Below are positions 30,397-41,835 of a stretch of DNA of 64,000 bases, piece after piece; the stretch's first letter is position 1, and every line of letters begins with the position of its first letter. The translations under genes and the position numbers were made by a program. The stretch covers positions 54,217,821 through 54,281,820 of the forward strand of contig NC_083346.1 of NCBI RefSeq assembly GCF_019175385.1, written 5' to 3'. The notes below the pieces were generated by a model. It was not told where the DNA came from, searched no databases, and was given only the letters and a program-made list of their open reading frames with translations. This DNA comes from Lycium barbarum (taxonomy: Eukaryota > Streptophyta > Magnoliopsida > Solanales > Solanaceae).

Positions 30397-31829
30397 TCTA
30401 AAAGACTTCCAATTCTTCTTTATGGAAACTACTAGGTCAAAGCTTTACCTTCCGGTTACTGTCACTGAGATGAGAACAATTGATGCTCTAGATGATGATT
30501 AGTTCGAGGCTAGTAATTTGCTGATACATTTGCAACCCTTCAATCATTTTTTGCTGATCTTATCTTTGTCTTATGTTTTATCTTTGATCTTTCAAAGAAT
30601 GTATTCCTGACTTCGAATCATTTTTCAATTATAGCCCCTATGTCTCCATATTATAAAGTTAGAGTGTTGGCCCAGCTAGGCAGCCTTTAGATTTTTGTTC
30701 TTCCAGTAGCTATTTCTTTGCCTCAATGTAATAACAAAACAATTTGCAATAAATAGAAGAGTTGGTTATGCGAAACTTACTTTATTACCTTGTTTCTGAC
30801 GTTAATGAAGCAACTTCCAGCTTCCTTTAATATTTGAAGTGACTTCCGATCCTCATTCACTCTTAAAACAAGGAATTTTTAAGTCTATAATTTATATATA
30901 CTTAATCCTTTTGAATGAACAACTTTCGGATATTCAATTTGAATAATTTCATCAGGGTCAAGATTTCCCGATCGTATAAGCAGGATTTAAGGATTTTTGT
31001 ATAATGACTTTATTCGGGTTCAGATACTTCCGAATTTTAATATTTGATTTACTGGTCGGAATTATTCTTTCGACTCAATTTTTTATGTATAAGGCCTTAT
31101 AATTATGCTGATGAATTAGACATCTCCAATTTATTTAAGCATTTGTTTCTTTAAGTATAAGCTTATGGTTTGTGTTTTCATTCGAGCATATATATAACTC
31201 TTCAACAAAAAGAAATTGAAGAGAAAAAGTCTATTTGATTGATGTATTCCTCTTTCGTTGATTTGCAACAACATGTATTAAGTTATAGGGAACAATCCGA
31301 CAAAGCTATCCGAATCTTTTAATTGACTGAAGACGAACCTGCCCGACAGTCCCCCGTATTACAGTAGTAATTAATACAAACTCCAGCTTAAAAGCTTTTG
31401 GCTCTGAGATATCTTTTCCATCAGCCATTCAAAGTAACACATTTTATGTTGCTGCCTTATTAAAAAACTTGCTGGAAAAACCCTTTTTTGTTTTCAGGGA
31501 TAAAAACCGGTCGGAGGGAAAAAGAGTGCAGCATTGTTTTTCAAAATCCTCCGAGTAACCCTCTAATCTTGTCGTGCTCCTGACTTCATTTTTCGTCGGA
31601 AACCATTTTTCACTTTTTCCTGCATTTTTAAAAAATTAAAACTTACTTCGAACAATTTGATTTGCAACAGCTCAGTGCAAGTTTCTTCCCTATAACCTTA
31701 TCCGTTTAAGCATTTTCTCGCTCATTTATTCTCTTCACTTCTTGATCCTATTGGTCATTCATCCATCCTCCCTCTTCTTTTTTTTTTCTTTTGCAACTTA
31801 AACAGCCTTGACTTTCTTAATTATGTCGA
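30397..31829. other. Non-coding interior of element I
   Basis: AT-rich, with no ORF I can assign. Contains GCTGCCTTATTAAAAAACTT near 31451, a phrase like the Ala-Leu-Leu-Lys conserved non-coding block of Tat elements. RT, RNase H and integrase would be expected near here in a complete element and are absent. Confidence 0.45.
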
Positions 31830-32340
31830 TGTTCAACATACCATTTGTTAAAACTCTTCCCTAGGATATACTCAACTCCCTCCGGTGTATGAAATTCTAA
31901 CCGTTTAAACAAAGTTGTGATCACAGCCTTTGCATCCTGAATCCAAGGCCTTCCCAACATCCTTGCAATCCATACCACCATTTACTATCTAAAACTTCAT
32001 GTTCTTTTCCACGCTTCCTGTAAGAACTAAAAAATCTACAACCCCCTTAGCAGTTTCTCCAGGCCCAACTATATCTCTGATTGCCTTTATGAATGGTTCT
32101 AGCTCACCCATCATTGCCAACTATTCGATGACTCCCCATTGAATAATGTTCACCACATTTCTTGGAACGATTGCAACACGTATAACTCTCTAATTATTAA
32201 CTATAGTAGAAATTACCAAACCACTGGAAACGGGTGAGATCTCTCCCACTCTTTGATCATCTACTGACAACACATTCTTCTGCTTAGGCTCCAGAGTTCT
32301 CTATCTGTAAACTCCTAGCAACTCATCCTTTTTAACCGAG
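31830..32340 (-). pseudogene. Protease-region fragment of element I Pol
   Basis: Minus-strand reading shows GKAWIQDAKAVITTLFKRLE and FHTPEGVEYILGK, which resemble the segment just after the Tat-type protease (family: RPW-H-MKAVPST-HQ-LKFPT-GV--I-G). Upstream minus-strand text (VDDQRVGEISPVSSGLV) continues toward the protease. Stops are present (for example at NN*RVIRV). It is cut at 32340 by insertion of element D. Confidence 0.6.
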
Positions 32341-33507
32341 TGTTACTCATCGTAGTTTCGAATGATAAGATTTGTCGAATGTTAGTCATTCTAGTCTTGG
32401 ACTGGGATTACCTTTGAGGTTATATGACACTAAGCATGTTCATGTTATCTATGTGAGGGGTTAAGTTTATGTAATGCTAACCCTTCTTTCTTAAGGCAAG
32501 ATTCCTTTGTTGTGAACCTATACATGAAATTCACAATGTCTTCCATAACGACTCCATTCCTAGAAGTGCTAAAGCTCATAGTTCTTGATACTCTTATGAT
32601 ATCATTAATCCCATCCTATGATAGTTTATCCTCTAAGGAAAGATATAGTGATTATGATGATGATGATGTTTCTCTTACTTATGTATTCCTATATATATAG
32701 ATATATATAAAGCTATGTTGTGACACCGAACCTATATGGCCGGGTACGATATCTATCGCGTGCATACCACTATAGTTGGGTACGGAGGACATTGAGCCTT
32801 GTTTTGGCCGGGTATGGATAACACCGAACCTACATAGTCAGGTATGATATCATTATATTTATAAGTATATCTACGGAAAGCTTTCTTTGGAAAAAGGTAA
32901 AGTAAGCATGATGAACGTCTCAAAAGGCATAAATGGCCCTCCTATCTTATGTTATCCTTTATGTTTTTGTCATGTTATTACTCATGCTTTACATACTCAG
33001 TACATTATTCGTATTGACATCCTTTCGTTTGTGGACGCTGCGTTCATGCCCGCAGGTAGACAGGGAGACAGACTCGACCCTTAAGCTACTTCATTAGAGA
33101 TTACCTAGCAGTGCTCCATTTTATCCAGAGCTGCAGTAGTTGGTATTATTCTTTTGTGTACATATATGGGTATGGCGGCATGGCGGGGTCCTGCCCCGTC
33201 TTTATGATATTACATACTCTCCGTTGAGGCTCGTAAACAGATGTATATAGCCAGATATCCTTCAGCCTTGTCGGCTCATATTTTGTACATCATTTTGATA
33301 GCCTTGCTGGCTTATGTATATATATGGGCACTGTTAGTGATGTCTATATAAAGGCGCCTACTTCCTATGAAGATTCGTGCTATTTGGCATATGGAAATTA
33401 TGAGTTAGCCATGTGGCTCACCTAGATTTGATTATAAGGATATGGTAAGAGGTGCTCAGTAGGTTTGCTCCGGGTGCTCGTTATGGCCCGTTGGTTGGGT
33501 CGTGACA
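32341..33507 (+). repeat. 5' LTR of element D (1167 bp, large deletion)
   Basis: Matches the 3' LTR at both ends but lacks about 963 bp: AAGTTTATG joins TAATGCTAACCC at about 32479, with TATGT shared at the two edges of the missing piece (38709 and about 39677 in the 3' LTR). Lost: palindromic boxes, presumed TATA, donor-like site. The CAGTAC...GTATTG hairpin (32998-33016) and the GTCCTGC-loop hairpin (33182-33200) remain. Confidence 0.9.
33182..33200 (+). ncRNA. Conserved LTR stem-loop, element D
   Basis: GGCGGG-GTCCTGC-CCCGTC, six pairs including one G-U. The 3' LTR copy near 40420-40438 is weaker (GGCGGG-GTCATGT-CCCATC). Confidence 0.5.
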
Positions 33508-33511
33508 AAAG

Positions 33512-33523
33512 TGCTATCAGAGC
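33512..33523 (+). other. Primer binding site of element D (one mismatch)
   Basis: TGCTATCAGAGC, one base off the iMet site TGGTATCAGAGC, four bases (AAAG) after the LTR end. Confidence 0.88.
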
Positions 33524-33568
33524 AGTTCGTCCTAGAGTGTGTCTACAAGCTATGTCCAGTAGAGTCTT

Positions 33569-33602
33569 GTTTATGGGTGTGAAGTACACCACACTTATAA
33601 GC
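33569..33602 (+). ncRNA. Leader hairpin (dimer-initiation-like), element D
   Basis: Arm GTTTATGGGTGTG, loop AAGTACAC, arm CACACTTATAAGC. All 13 positions pair if three G-U pairs are allowed. The loop core GTACAC is one step from a six-base palindrome; only GTAC is self-complementary. Position matches A, B and FG. Confidence 0.6.
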
Positions 33603-33830
33603 AAGAGGCTGTGGGCATTTAGGAATGATTAACCTTGTTGTTCATAATAGATCGTGCGATAGAGACATGATATATGAATTTCCCTGTTCCTAACGGTGTG
33701 TTATGTTTTCAGTAATGCCTGTAAAGAGAAAAGCTACAGCAGTCCAGAAGGGCAAGTGAGTGGCAGGAAGGAGAATTGAGAGGGTACCGCTGATAAATAT
33801 ATAGGAGGGTGAGTCTCATAATGAGGTTCC

Positions 33831-34544
33831 ATGTCGGTCCTCTCACTCACTGCCTGTTCTAGAAGGGCATTAAGGAGCCTCAGCTCTAGCTCCAGCACCC
33901 CCAGTTCCTCCACCAGATTCCCAAGCCAAGAGGTGAAAGAGGCCATCCATTTGCTAACTCAGTTAGTCGCCGCTCAGGCCCAGCGGCAAGGTACAGGCCA
34001 TGGTGATAGGGCTGTCAGTGCCAGAGCCTATGATTTTATTAGTTTTAACCCTCCAGAATTCTTTGGCTCAAAATCGAATGAGGACTCGCAGATCTTTATA
34101 GATGGAATATTGAGAACATTGCGGTTAATGCATGCTTCGGATGTTGAGTTGGTGGAGTTGGCCTCCTATAGATTTTGGGATGTTGCGGTTCATTGGTATA
34201 TGGTTTGGATGTCTTCTAACGGAGTCAATGCCCCTCCACCGGTATAGCAAGAGTTTGTGGATGCTTTTATCCGACACTATTTGCAACCAGAGGTTCGACG
34301 GGCCAGAGCTGACAGGTTCTTAAATCTTAGACAGGGGAATATGAGTGCCCTAGAGTATAGACTCCATTTCAATTCGTTGGTTAGGTATGCTTCGGCCATG
34401 GTAGCTGATATGGGAGATCGCGTGTACCGGTTTGTGAATGGGTTAGGGCCGCATTTGATAGATGACTGTTTAACAGCTTCACTGCAGTATGGTATGGATA
34501 TTTCTTGCATTCAGGCCCATGTCCAGAATTTGAAAGAGCGGTAG
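33831..34544 (+). pseudogene. Gag capsid-like domain, element D
   Basis: Two frames (33831-34247 and 34257-34544) separated by a TAG at 34245-34247, in frame. Contains LLTQLVAAQAQRQGTGHGDR, FNPPEFFGSKSNEDS, ELASYRFWDVAVHWY, FVDAFIRHYLQPEV and FLNLRQGNMSALEY. Ends with a TAG at about 34542. Same family as the Gag of A and B. Confidence 0.85.
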
Positions 34545-34781
34545 CAACAGCGGGTAAATGAGCGTGAATACTATAGGGGTTATAGCAAGAAGGCTAGATC
34601 CTCATGTCCTCTTAGTGAGTTTAGAGGAGATCAGAGGCAGCAGTGTTCTAGGCACTCATTCCATACAGTGAATAGCGCACCTCAATGATTTGCGGGCCAG
34701 AGATTTGATCGCCCTATTCGCTCCGGACCGGGTCAGAATTTTAAAGCTTCAGGTTCTCAATACAGGGGTGATTCAGGCCAG

Positions 34782-35414
34782 ATGAGACCACCTTTAGCAC
34801 GATGTACTCTGTGTGAGAAACTACATTGGGGGCAGTACCGATTAGGTTCAGATGTTTGCTATGCTTGCGGTCAGCCAAGCCATATGATGCGTGATTGTCC
34901 ATCGAGAGGTAGTAGAGGTACGGTTCGGCCCACAGGGTCAACAGCTGGTTCTTCATCATCTATACACCCTCCGGGGCAAGGTTAATAGACACCGCCTAGT
35001 CGTGGTAGAGGTAGAGGAGGAGCGCCCAGTTTGAGTAGTCCTCAGCACCGTATTTATGCACTAGCTGGGCGACAGGTTCTTGAGTCCTCCCCCGATGTTG
35101 TCACAGGTATATTATCGATATCTTCTCATGATGTGTATTCATTGATTGATCCAGATTCTACATTGTCATATATTACTCCTTATATTGCTGATCATATTGG
35201 GGTGAAAACTGAGCTAATTAAGCCTTTTGAAGTGTTCACACTGATTGGTGGTCCAGTGATGGCTAGTCGGGTATATAGAAATTATATAGTTGTGATCTGT
35301 GACTGTCGTACTATGGTTGATCTAAATGAGCTAAGAATGATGGATTTTGATTTCATTATGGGTATGGATTGTTTGGCTTCTTGTTATGCCAATGTTGATT
35401 ACAGAACAAAATAG
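34782..35414 (+). pseudogene. Zinc knuckle and protease, element D
   Basis: CYACGQPSHMMRDCP (34857-34901) followed by a Ser/Gly-rich linker and a TAA near 34983. The frame continues from 35031 with HRIYALAGRQ and the protease active site [20 protein letters not shown], with Asp where D-x-G is expected, as in A. It runs to [17 protein letters not shown] and stops at 35412. Unlike B, this copy keeps the full protease length. Confidence 0.83.
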
Positions 35415-35711
35415 TTCATTTTCAATTTTTGGGGAACCAATTTTAGAGTGGAAGGGAAATACAACGTCTCCGAGAGGTAGGTTTATTTCTTATCTCAAGT
35501 CATGGAAGATGATTGCTAAATGTTACATTTATCATTTAGTTCGAGTTTAGGATCTAGAGGCAAAGTCGCCAACTCTTAAATCTGTCCCCGTAGTGAATGA
35601 ATTTCCAGACGTGTTTTCGGACAAGCTTCCAGGCCTTCCACCAGAGCAAGAGATTGATTTTTCTATTGTTGTGCTACCGGATACTAAGCCCACATCTATC
35701 CTCCTTATAGA

Positions 35712-36329
35712 ATGGCTCCTGCAAAGTTGAAAGAGTTGAAGGAGCAATTGAAGGATTTGCTTGAGAAAGGCTTTATTAGGCCTAGTTCGTCGCCGTGGGG
35801 AGCACCTGTATTATTTGTAAGAAAGAAAGATGGCTCCTTGCTAATGTGTATTGATTACAGGCAGCTGAATAAGGTGATGATCAAGAATAAATATCCGCTT
35901 CCAAGTATTGATGATTTATTCGGTCAATTGCAGGATGCTAAATGGTTCTCAAAAATAGATTTAAGATCTGGGTATCATCAGGTGAGAGTTAGGGAGCAGG
36001 ACATTCCAAAGACGGCCTTCACAACAAGATATGGTCATTTCGAGTTTAGGCTAATGTCGTTCGGATTGACTAATGCACCGGCAGTGTTCATGGATTTGAT
36101 GAACAATGTATTCAGGCCTTTCCAAGACTTGTTTGTGATTATATTTATAGACTATATTCTATTATACTCACGATCTGAGGCAGAGCATGCGGATCATCTA
36201 CGCACCGTCTTTAGAGTTCTTCAGGCTCGGGAGCTTTATGCGAAGTGTTCAATATGTGAGTTCTGGTTGAATTTTATGACTTTCCTGGGGCATATTATTT
36301 CAGCTGATGGTATTCGGGTGGATACCTAG
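35712..36329 (+). pseudogene. Reverse transcriptase, element D (catalytic Asp replaced)
   Basis: 205 codons: [55 protein letters not shown]. The active-site box reads FIDYILLYS (36149-36175) where A and B have FIDDILxYS, so the second catalytic Asp is Tyr and polymerase activity should be lost. It ends at TAG 36327 after GIRVDT. Confidence 0.9.
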
Positions 36330-36516
36330 CAGATTGAAGCTGTAAAGACTTGGCCGAGACCTATATCACTTATGGAGTTTCGTAGTTTTCTGGGTTTGGT
36401 TGTTTATTACTGAATATTTGTATAAGGTTTTCTTTCATCTCCGCACCACTAACAAAGTTAACTCAGGAAGCAACTAAATTTCAATGGACAAATGTTTGTG
36501 AACGCAGTTTCAAGAG

Positions 36517-36783
36517 TTGAAGAATAGATTGACTTCGGCCCCGGTTCTGACACTTCTAGAAGGATCGGAAAGTTATGTTGTCTACTGTGATGCTTCAGGC
36601 GTTGGGTTAGGTTGTGTGTTGATGCAGCATGGTAAGGTGATTACTTATGCTTCAAGGCAGTTGAGAAAACTTGAGAAAAACTACCCGACCCATGATCTAG
36701 AGTTGGCTGCGGTGATTCATGCATTGAAAATGTGGAGGCATTATTTGTATGGTGTTCATGTTGATATTTTATACAGTTCATAA
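36517..36783 (+). pseudogene. RNase H fragment, element D
   Basis: [20 protein letters not shown] and [20 protein letters not shown] are intact, then a shift near 36765 (GATATTTTATACAGTTCATAA) breaks the TDHKSLQ motif. The frame resumes at about 36784 with [17 protein letters not shown]. Confidence 0.85.
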
Positions 36784-36838
36784 GAGTCTTCAGTATATTT
36801 TCAAGCAGAAAGAGTTGAATTTACGGCAAAGGCGATGA

Positions 36839-37818
36839 TTGGAGTTGTTGAAAGATTATGATGTTAGCATCCTATATCACCTAGGAAGGGAGAACGTCGT
36901 AGTTGATGCTCTTTGTCGTAGATCTATGGGTAGCTTATGTGATGTTCAGCCAGAGAACAGAGAGTTAGCTCGTGATCTTCAGCATTTAGCTAGCCTAGGA
37001 GTTCGATTAATTGACTCGGGCAATATGAGAGTTACCATTCAGAATTCAGCTGTTTTGTCATTAGTGGTTGAGGTGAAGGAACGCCAGTATGAGGACCCCA
37101 TATTAGTTCATTACAGAAACACACTCCCTCAAAAGAAAAAGCCATCCTTTAAGATTTCTGCAGATGGAGTTATCCAATGTCAAGGCAGATTGTGTGTTCC
37201 TAATGTTACAAGATTACGTCATCGAATTTTGGAGGAAGCCCATTGTTCCTGTTATTACGTTCATCCAGGGGTGAGGAAAATGTATCATGATATTAATATG
37301 GATTTTATTGCAGGCTTGCCCCGTTCTCAGCGAAGGTATGATTCTATTTGAGTAATTATGGATAGACTTATGAAGTCAGCTCATTTTGTACCAGTCAAAA
37401 CTATATACGCAGCTGAGGATTATACCAAGCTTTATATCTAAGAGATAGTACGACTCCATGGTGTTCTAGTATCTAGTATATCCTATAGAGAAACCCAGTT
37501 AACAACTAATTTTTGGAAGTCCTTCCAAGAAGGTTTAGGTACTGGGGGAGTGTTAGCACAACATTTCACCTGCAGACTGATAGACAAGCTGAGCGCACCA
37601 TTCAGACTCTCGAAAATATGCTACGGGCATGTGTGTTGGACTTTAGAGGTAGTTGGGATGATCACTTGCCGCTTATTGAATTCGCTTCTAACAATAGTTA
37701 TCATTCCAGCATCCAAATGGCTCCATATGAGGCTTTATATGGGTGCAAGTGTAGATCACCAGTTGGGTGGTTCGAAGTGGGAGAAACTAAGTTGATAGGG
37801 CCATACTTGATCCAGTAA
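36839..37818 (+). pseudogene. Integrase N-terminus and core, element D (zinc finger deleted)
   Basis: 36839-37351: linker with [12 protein letters not shown], then HCSCYYVHPGVRKMYHD joined straight to INMDFIAGLP. The family has about 50 residues between these, including the CPNCQQ half of the zinc finger, so that half is deleted. Stops and shifts follow (ISYRETQL in place of SDRGTQF). 37513-37818 keeps [19 protein letters not shown] and [20 protein letters not shown]. Confidence 0.85.
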
Positions 37819-37936
37819 GCCATAGAAAAGGTCAAGCTTTTTTTAAGATCGATTATTGGCAGCTCAGAGTCGTTAGAAATCTTATACACATAATCGTCGA
37901 TGAGACTTGTAATTCCAAGTTAATGATTGGGTATTC

Positions 37937-38440
37937 TTGAAGGTGTCACCTATAAAAGGTGTGATGAGATTTGTTAGGAAGGGCAAGCTTAGTTCTCCGT
38001 ATGTTGGACGTTACAGGGTTGCACGCAAGGTAGGCCAGGGGACTTATGAGTTAGATCTACCTTCGGACTTGGAGTCAGTCCACCAAGTTTTTCATGTGTC
38101 AATGCTTCTCAATTGCATTAGATACCCTTCCAGAATCACACCTGTGGACGATGTCCAGGTCACCGAGCAATTGTCCTACGAAGAAGGTCCTATTGCTATT
38201 CTAGATAGACAAGTTCGGAGACTCAGAACCAAAGATGTAGCCTCAGTTAATGTTTTGTGGATAAACAATAATAGAGAGAAAATGACTTGGGAAGCTGAGA
38301 AGGATATGAAATTCAAGTACCCATATTTGTTTCCACCCCAGAGGAGGTTCACACAGAGCCACCATTATATTCAGGTACTTAATGCTTCCTTTTTGCGATT
38401 TCCCGGTCGTGTGTGGCTCTTATTGTTGTGGTTGTTATAG
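37937..38440 (+). pseudogene. Integrase C-terminus with chromodomain, element D
   Basis: GPY/F-type module (KLSSPYVGRYRVARKVG), VHQVFHVSMLLNCIRYPSRI, then chromodomain RQVRRLRTKDVASVNVLWIN, MTWEAEKDMKFKYPYLF. The Trp lost in B is present here. The frame runs on about 33 residues past the usual end. Confidence 0.85.
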
Positions 38441-38565
38441 CCCTGTAAAGCATTGTGTATTTTGGTTTGTTGCGATAGGATGATAGTGGTATAGTTACAG
38501 GGGAAACTCTGGCGAAAATTTTATAGAATTCCTATGAGTGCAAAATTTCGAGGACGAATGTTTCT

Positions 38566-38578
38566 AAAGGGGGAAGGA
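38566..38578 (+). other. Polypurine tract of element D
   Basis: AAAGGGGGAAGGA directly before the LTR start TGTTACACCTCG, after TTTCGAGGACGAATGTTTCT. Confidence 0.88.
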
Positions 38579-39895
38579 TGTTACACCTCGTAGTTTTGAA
38601 TGATAAGATTTGTCGAATGTTAGTCATTCTAGTTTTGGACTCGGATTAACTTTGAGGTTATATGAGACTAAGGATGTTCATATTATTTATGTGAAGGGTT
38701 AAGTTTATGTTTAGTAAGTATTAGAGGGACTAGAGGTTAAAACGAATCAAAGAGAGCAAGATTTTTGGAAGGGCATTTTGACGCCCAATTTGACGGACCA
38801 CAAAATATTTGACGGCCCGTCAAACGGTGGCTCCTCCACAGTGAAATGGTTATTGAGAGGTCTGGTTGGTTGGGCTATTTGACGGTCCGTCAAAGTATGT
38901 CGGCGGGATTTTAAATGAATCTTTGTATTTCGTTTTTCCCCATTTGGATTCATTATTTCCCTCTTTCAGACCCTAGGCTCTCCGAAATCCCCTCCTTAAG
39001 TTTATATGCTAATCAAGGTCACACCCAAGAGGATCAAGATATTCAAGTGCCAGAAAGCCTACTAGGGTTTGTAGAATCAAGAATTCCATTGGTATTGAAG
39101 TTGGAGGTTTCACTCTAGTGGAGTAAATTGATCCAAGGCTTGTTCTCGTGTGCTTAAGGTAAGTTTTTATATCTATTGCATGTAGTTAATGTTGTTTGAT
39201 TTTTATACAACTTGGTTGAAGGAGGAAAATGAAAAGAAAGTTCAAATATGAGTTAAGGATATTTTGAGCTATAAATTAACTTGAGTTGTAATTTTTTGCA
39301 TGTTATGAGTGTAATCTTGATATGAGTGGTAATAATGATGATGATGAAGTGTTGTATACAAGTGTATATGGAGTAGTGTTGAAATTATTGTATGGGTTGA
39401 TTACGAAAAGGAGTTTTAGGGATTGAATTGAGCATAACTTGAATGAAATCTCTTAATTATGGTATTGTGGATGATATCATTGTTGATTAGGAGTTTTTTT
39501 GGAATTTGGAAGACGTAAATGAAATAGGGGAAATGCTGCCCAATTTTCGCTAGCTCTCAAATTATACTAGTTTAACCTAAGAGTGTCTTTGAGGCCTAAT
39601 CTTGGTATGAACCCTCTTGAATGTAGATTTTTTGGGATTTGGAGGAGAACGTTAAGTAGTTAAGAAGACATAAAGGTATGTATGGCTAACCCTTCTTTTC
39701 TAAGGCATGATTCCATTATTTTGAACCTATACATGAAATTCGTAATGTCTTCCATGATGACTCCATTCCTAGAAGTGCTAAAGCTCATTGTTCTTGATAC
39801 TTTTATAATATCATTAATCCCATCCTATGATAGTTGATCCTCTAAGGAAACATATAGTGATGATGATGATGATGTTGCTCTTACTTATGTATTCC

Positions 39896-39955
<60 letters not shown>

Positions 39956-40708
39956 AAGCTATGTTGTGACACCGAGCCTATATGGTCGGGTACGATATCT
40001 ATTGCGTGTACACCACTGCAGTTGGGTACGGACAACATCGAGCCTTTTCATGGCCGGGTATGGATAACACCGAACCTACATGGTCGGGTATGATATCATT
40101 ATATGTATACGTATATGTACGGAAAGCTTTCTTTAGAAAAAGGTTAAGTAAGCATGATGAACGTCTCAAGAGGTATAAATGGCCCTCCTATCTTATGTTA
40201 TCCTTTATGCTTTTATCATGTTATTACTCACGCTTTACATACTCAGTACATTATCCGTACTGACGTCCTTTTGTTTGTGGACGCTGCGTTCATGCCCGCA
40301 GGTAGATAGGGAGATAGACTCGACCCTTAAGCTGTTTTATCAGAGATTGCATAGCAGTGCTCCATTTGATCCGGAGCTACAGTAGTTGGTATTATTGTTT
40401 TGTGTACATACATGGGCATGGCGGGGTCATGTCCCATCTTTATGATATTACATAATCTCCGTAGAGGCTCGTAGACATATATGTATAGCTAGATATCTCT
40501 TAGCCTTGTCGGCTCATATTTTGTACATCATTTTGATAGCCTTTCTGGCTTGTGTATATATATATGGGCACTGTTAGTGATGTTTATATAGCACCTACTT
40601 CCGATGAAGATTCGTGGCTCACCTAGATGTGATTATGAGGGTATGTTAAGAGGTGCTCGGTAGGTTAGCTCCGGGTGCCCGTTATGGCCCTCTGGTTGGG
40701 TCGTGACA
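38579..40708 (+). repeat. 3' LTR of element D (2130 bp)
   Basis: TGTTACACCTCGTAG to GGGTCGTGACA. Palindromic boxes TTGACGGCCCGTCAAA and TTGACGGTCCGTCAAA (about 38780-38897), donor-like TTAAG|GTAAGT at 39158/39159, second donor-like GGTATGTATGGCTAACCC near 39674, a (TA)n run at 39904-39950 and the CAGTAC hairpin at 40244-40262. Confidence 0.92.
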
Positions 40709-41178
40709 CCGGGTGAATTGCCTCAGTTTTCATAGGCTCGTGAATTATCATATTAATCACATGAAGTGGTTTGGCCTGAACCTCTTGCTTGACTAAGTCC
40801 CGATTTATTCCATAGTTAACCTTGGCCCTGTCATCCAAGAATTCCCTTAAGTGACTGTCCTTTAACAACCGTGCAACCTCGTCCCTGAGGTGTCGACATT
40901 CAGCGGTCCGATTATCGCAAAATAGGCTCAAATCCCTCTAGCTGGATCCAACCTCATTGGTCTGGGTGTTTCGCGCCATCAATCTTACTTATTACTGTGA
41001 CCAACTCTACTAAATCAACTTTGAAATTATATTCCAAAAACCTCGAATTTTTAATATTCTTTGTAAATAAATCAAATGTTGCAGATTTGGACTGCAACCC
41101 TAGTCTACTTTGACCCGAATCAAACTTTTTGTCAGAATTTGGCCTCTCATATTGATTATTTTGATTTCATTCTGGTTT
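40709..41178 (-). pseudogene. Gag C-terminal / zinc-finger fragment of element I
   Basis: The minus-strand ORF up to 40931 reads FCDNRTAECRHLRDEVARLL, then LKDSHLREFLDDRAK, like the conserved gag C-terminus of Tat/Athila elements (C--H---GH-T--C--L---I--LI--G-L-EFL). Typical wording is altered and stops are present upstream (about 40990-41100). It lies between insertions D and K2 and continues the element I reading order. Confidence 0.65.
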
Positions 41179-41689
41179 TATAACGACCCGCTTGGTCGTT
41201 ATAGTATTTTCGATACTTTTGACCCCTTCTCTGAGCTTGTTTAATTCACAGTTGACCCGAAAGGACCGTTAACACGCTTCCTGAGGTATTTGGATAGGAT
41301 TTGGGAGACTTTTTGGGAAATTTGGGCATAAAGCGGAAAAGAGTAGACCCAAAATTGACTTTTAGGTAAACAGACCTTTTTTGGAAATCCGTCGATTTCG
41401 AGAGGTCCGGATGGTCTTTTAGAACTGGTGTGTATATTCCGTTCGGTTCCCAATGCACTCGAGTCCATTTTGGGACTTGGGCTGGGAAGTTGATTTTGAG
41501 GTATCGGGGGTTGACTCGGTCAACGAGACCTCTATTAGGAATTTTGAGGCCACGAGTGCATTAGTAGCTTGTTTTTATGTGTGTCTGTGTATGTGGTATG
41601 TGAGCAGATGTCCTCGGGTGATAGTCTAGATTTTTGGTTGTGATTGTGATTATTTTGGGGAATTTCTAGTTCTTCTGCACACTATAGCG

Positions 41690-41835
41690 GCACTAGTACC
41701 GCATGAGCGGCACCGCTATAGTGGTGGACTTGCTGCCACAGCAGCCTAGTGCTATGTTGGCTGACCGCCGTAGCGGTCTGAGTGGGCGTCGAAGCGGGAC
41801 CGCCGTCGCGGTCCCGTTGTCGCAATAGCGGTATC
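41690..41835. promoter_or_regulatory. Palindromic GC-rich boxes in U3 of K2
   Basis: Repeated self-complementary words: CCGCTATAGTGG, ATAGCGGCACTAGTACCGC, GACCGCCGTAGCGGTC, GGGACCGCCGTCGCGGTCCC. Same relative place as the boxes of B, C and D but a different sequence. Confidence 0.6.

Larger units (their letters stand above)
33715..38440 (+). pseudogene. Gag-Pol polyprotein of element D, many breaks
   Basis: Start ATG 33715 (MPVKRKATAVQKGK), three bases after the acceptor-like TTTTCAG, then an early TGA (about 33757). Gag, zinc knuckle, protease, RT, RNase H, integrase and chromodomain remain recognisable in pieces. Key losses: RT motif FIDY instead of FIDD; a deletion in the integrase zinc finger; many stops and frameshifts. 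The last frame runs past the chromodomain to 38440. This copy cannot supply proteins. Confidence 0.9.
32341..40708 (+). mobile_element. Element D: decayed Ty3/gypsy Tekay-type chromovirus
   Basis: 5' LTR 32341-33507, primer site, leader, gag-pol, polypurine tract, 3' LTR 38579-40708. Flanks CCGAG (32336-32340) and CCGGG (40709-40713) form a target duplication with one change. It is inserted in element I. Gag-pol is heavily broken and more decayed than A or B. Confidence 0.92.

Noticed and set aside
39904..39950. Ile/Tyr repeat ORFs over TA microsatellites (also 55954-56286)
   Set aside because: Artefacts of (TA)n translation.
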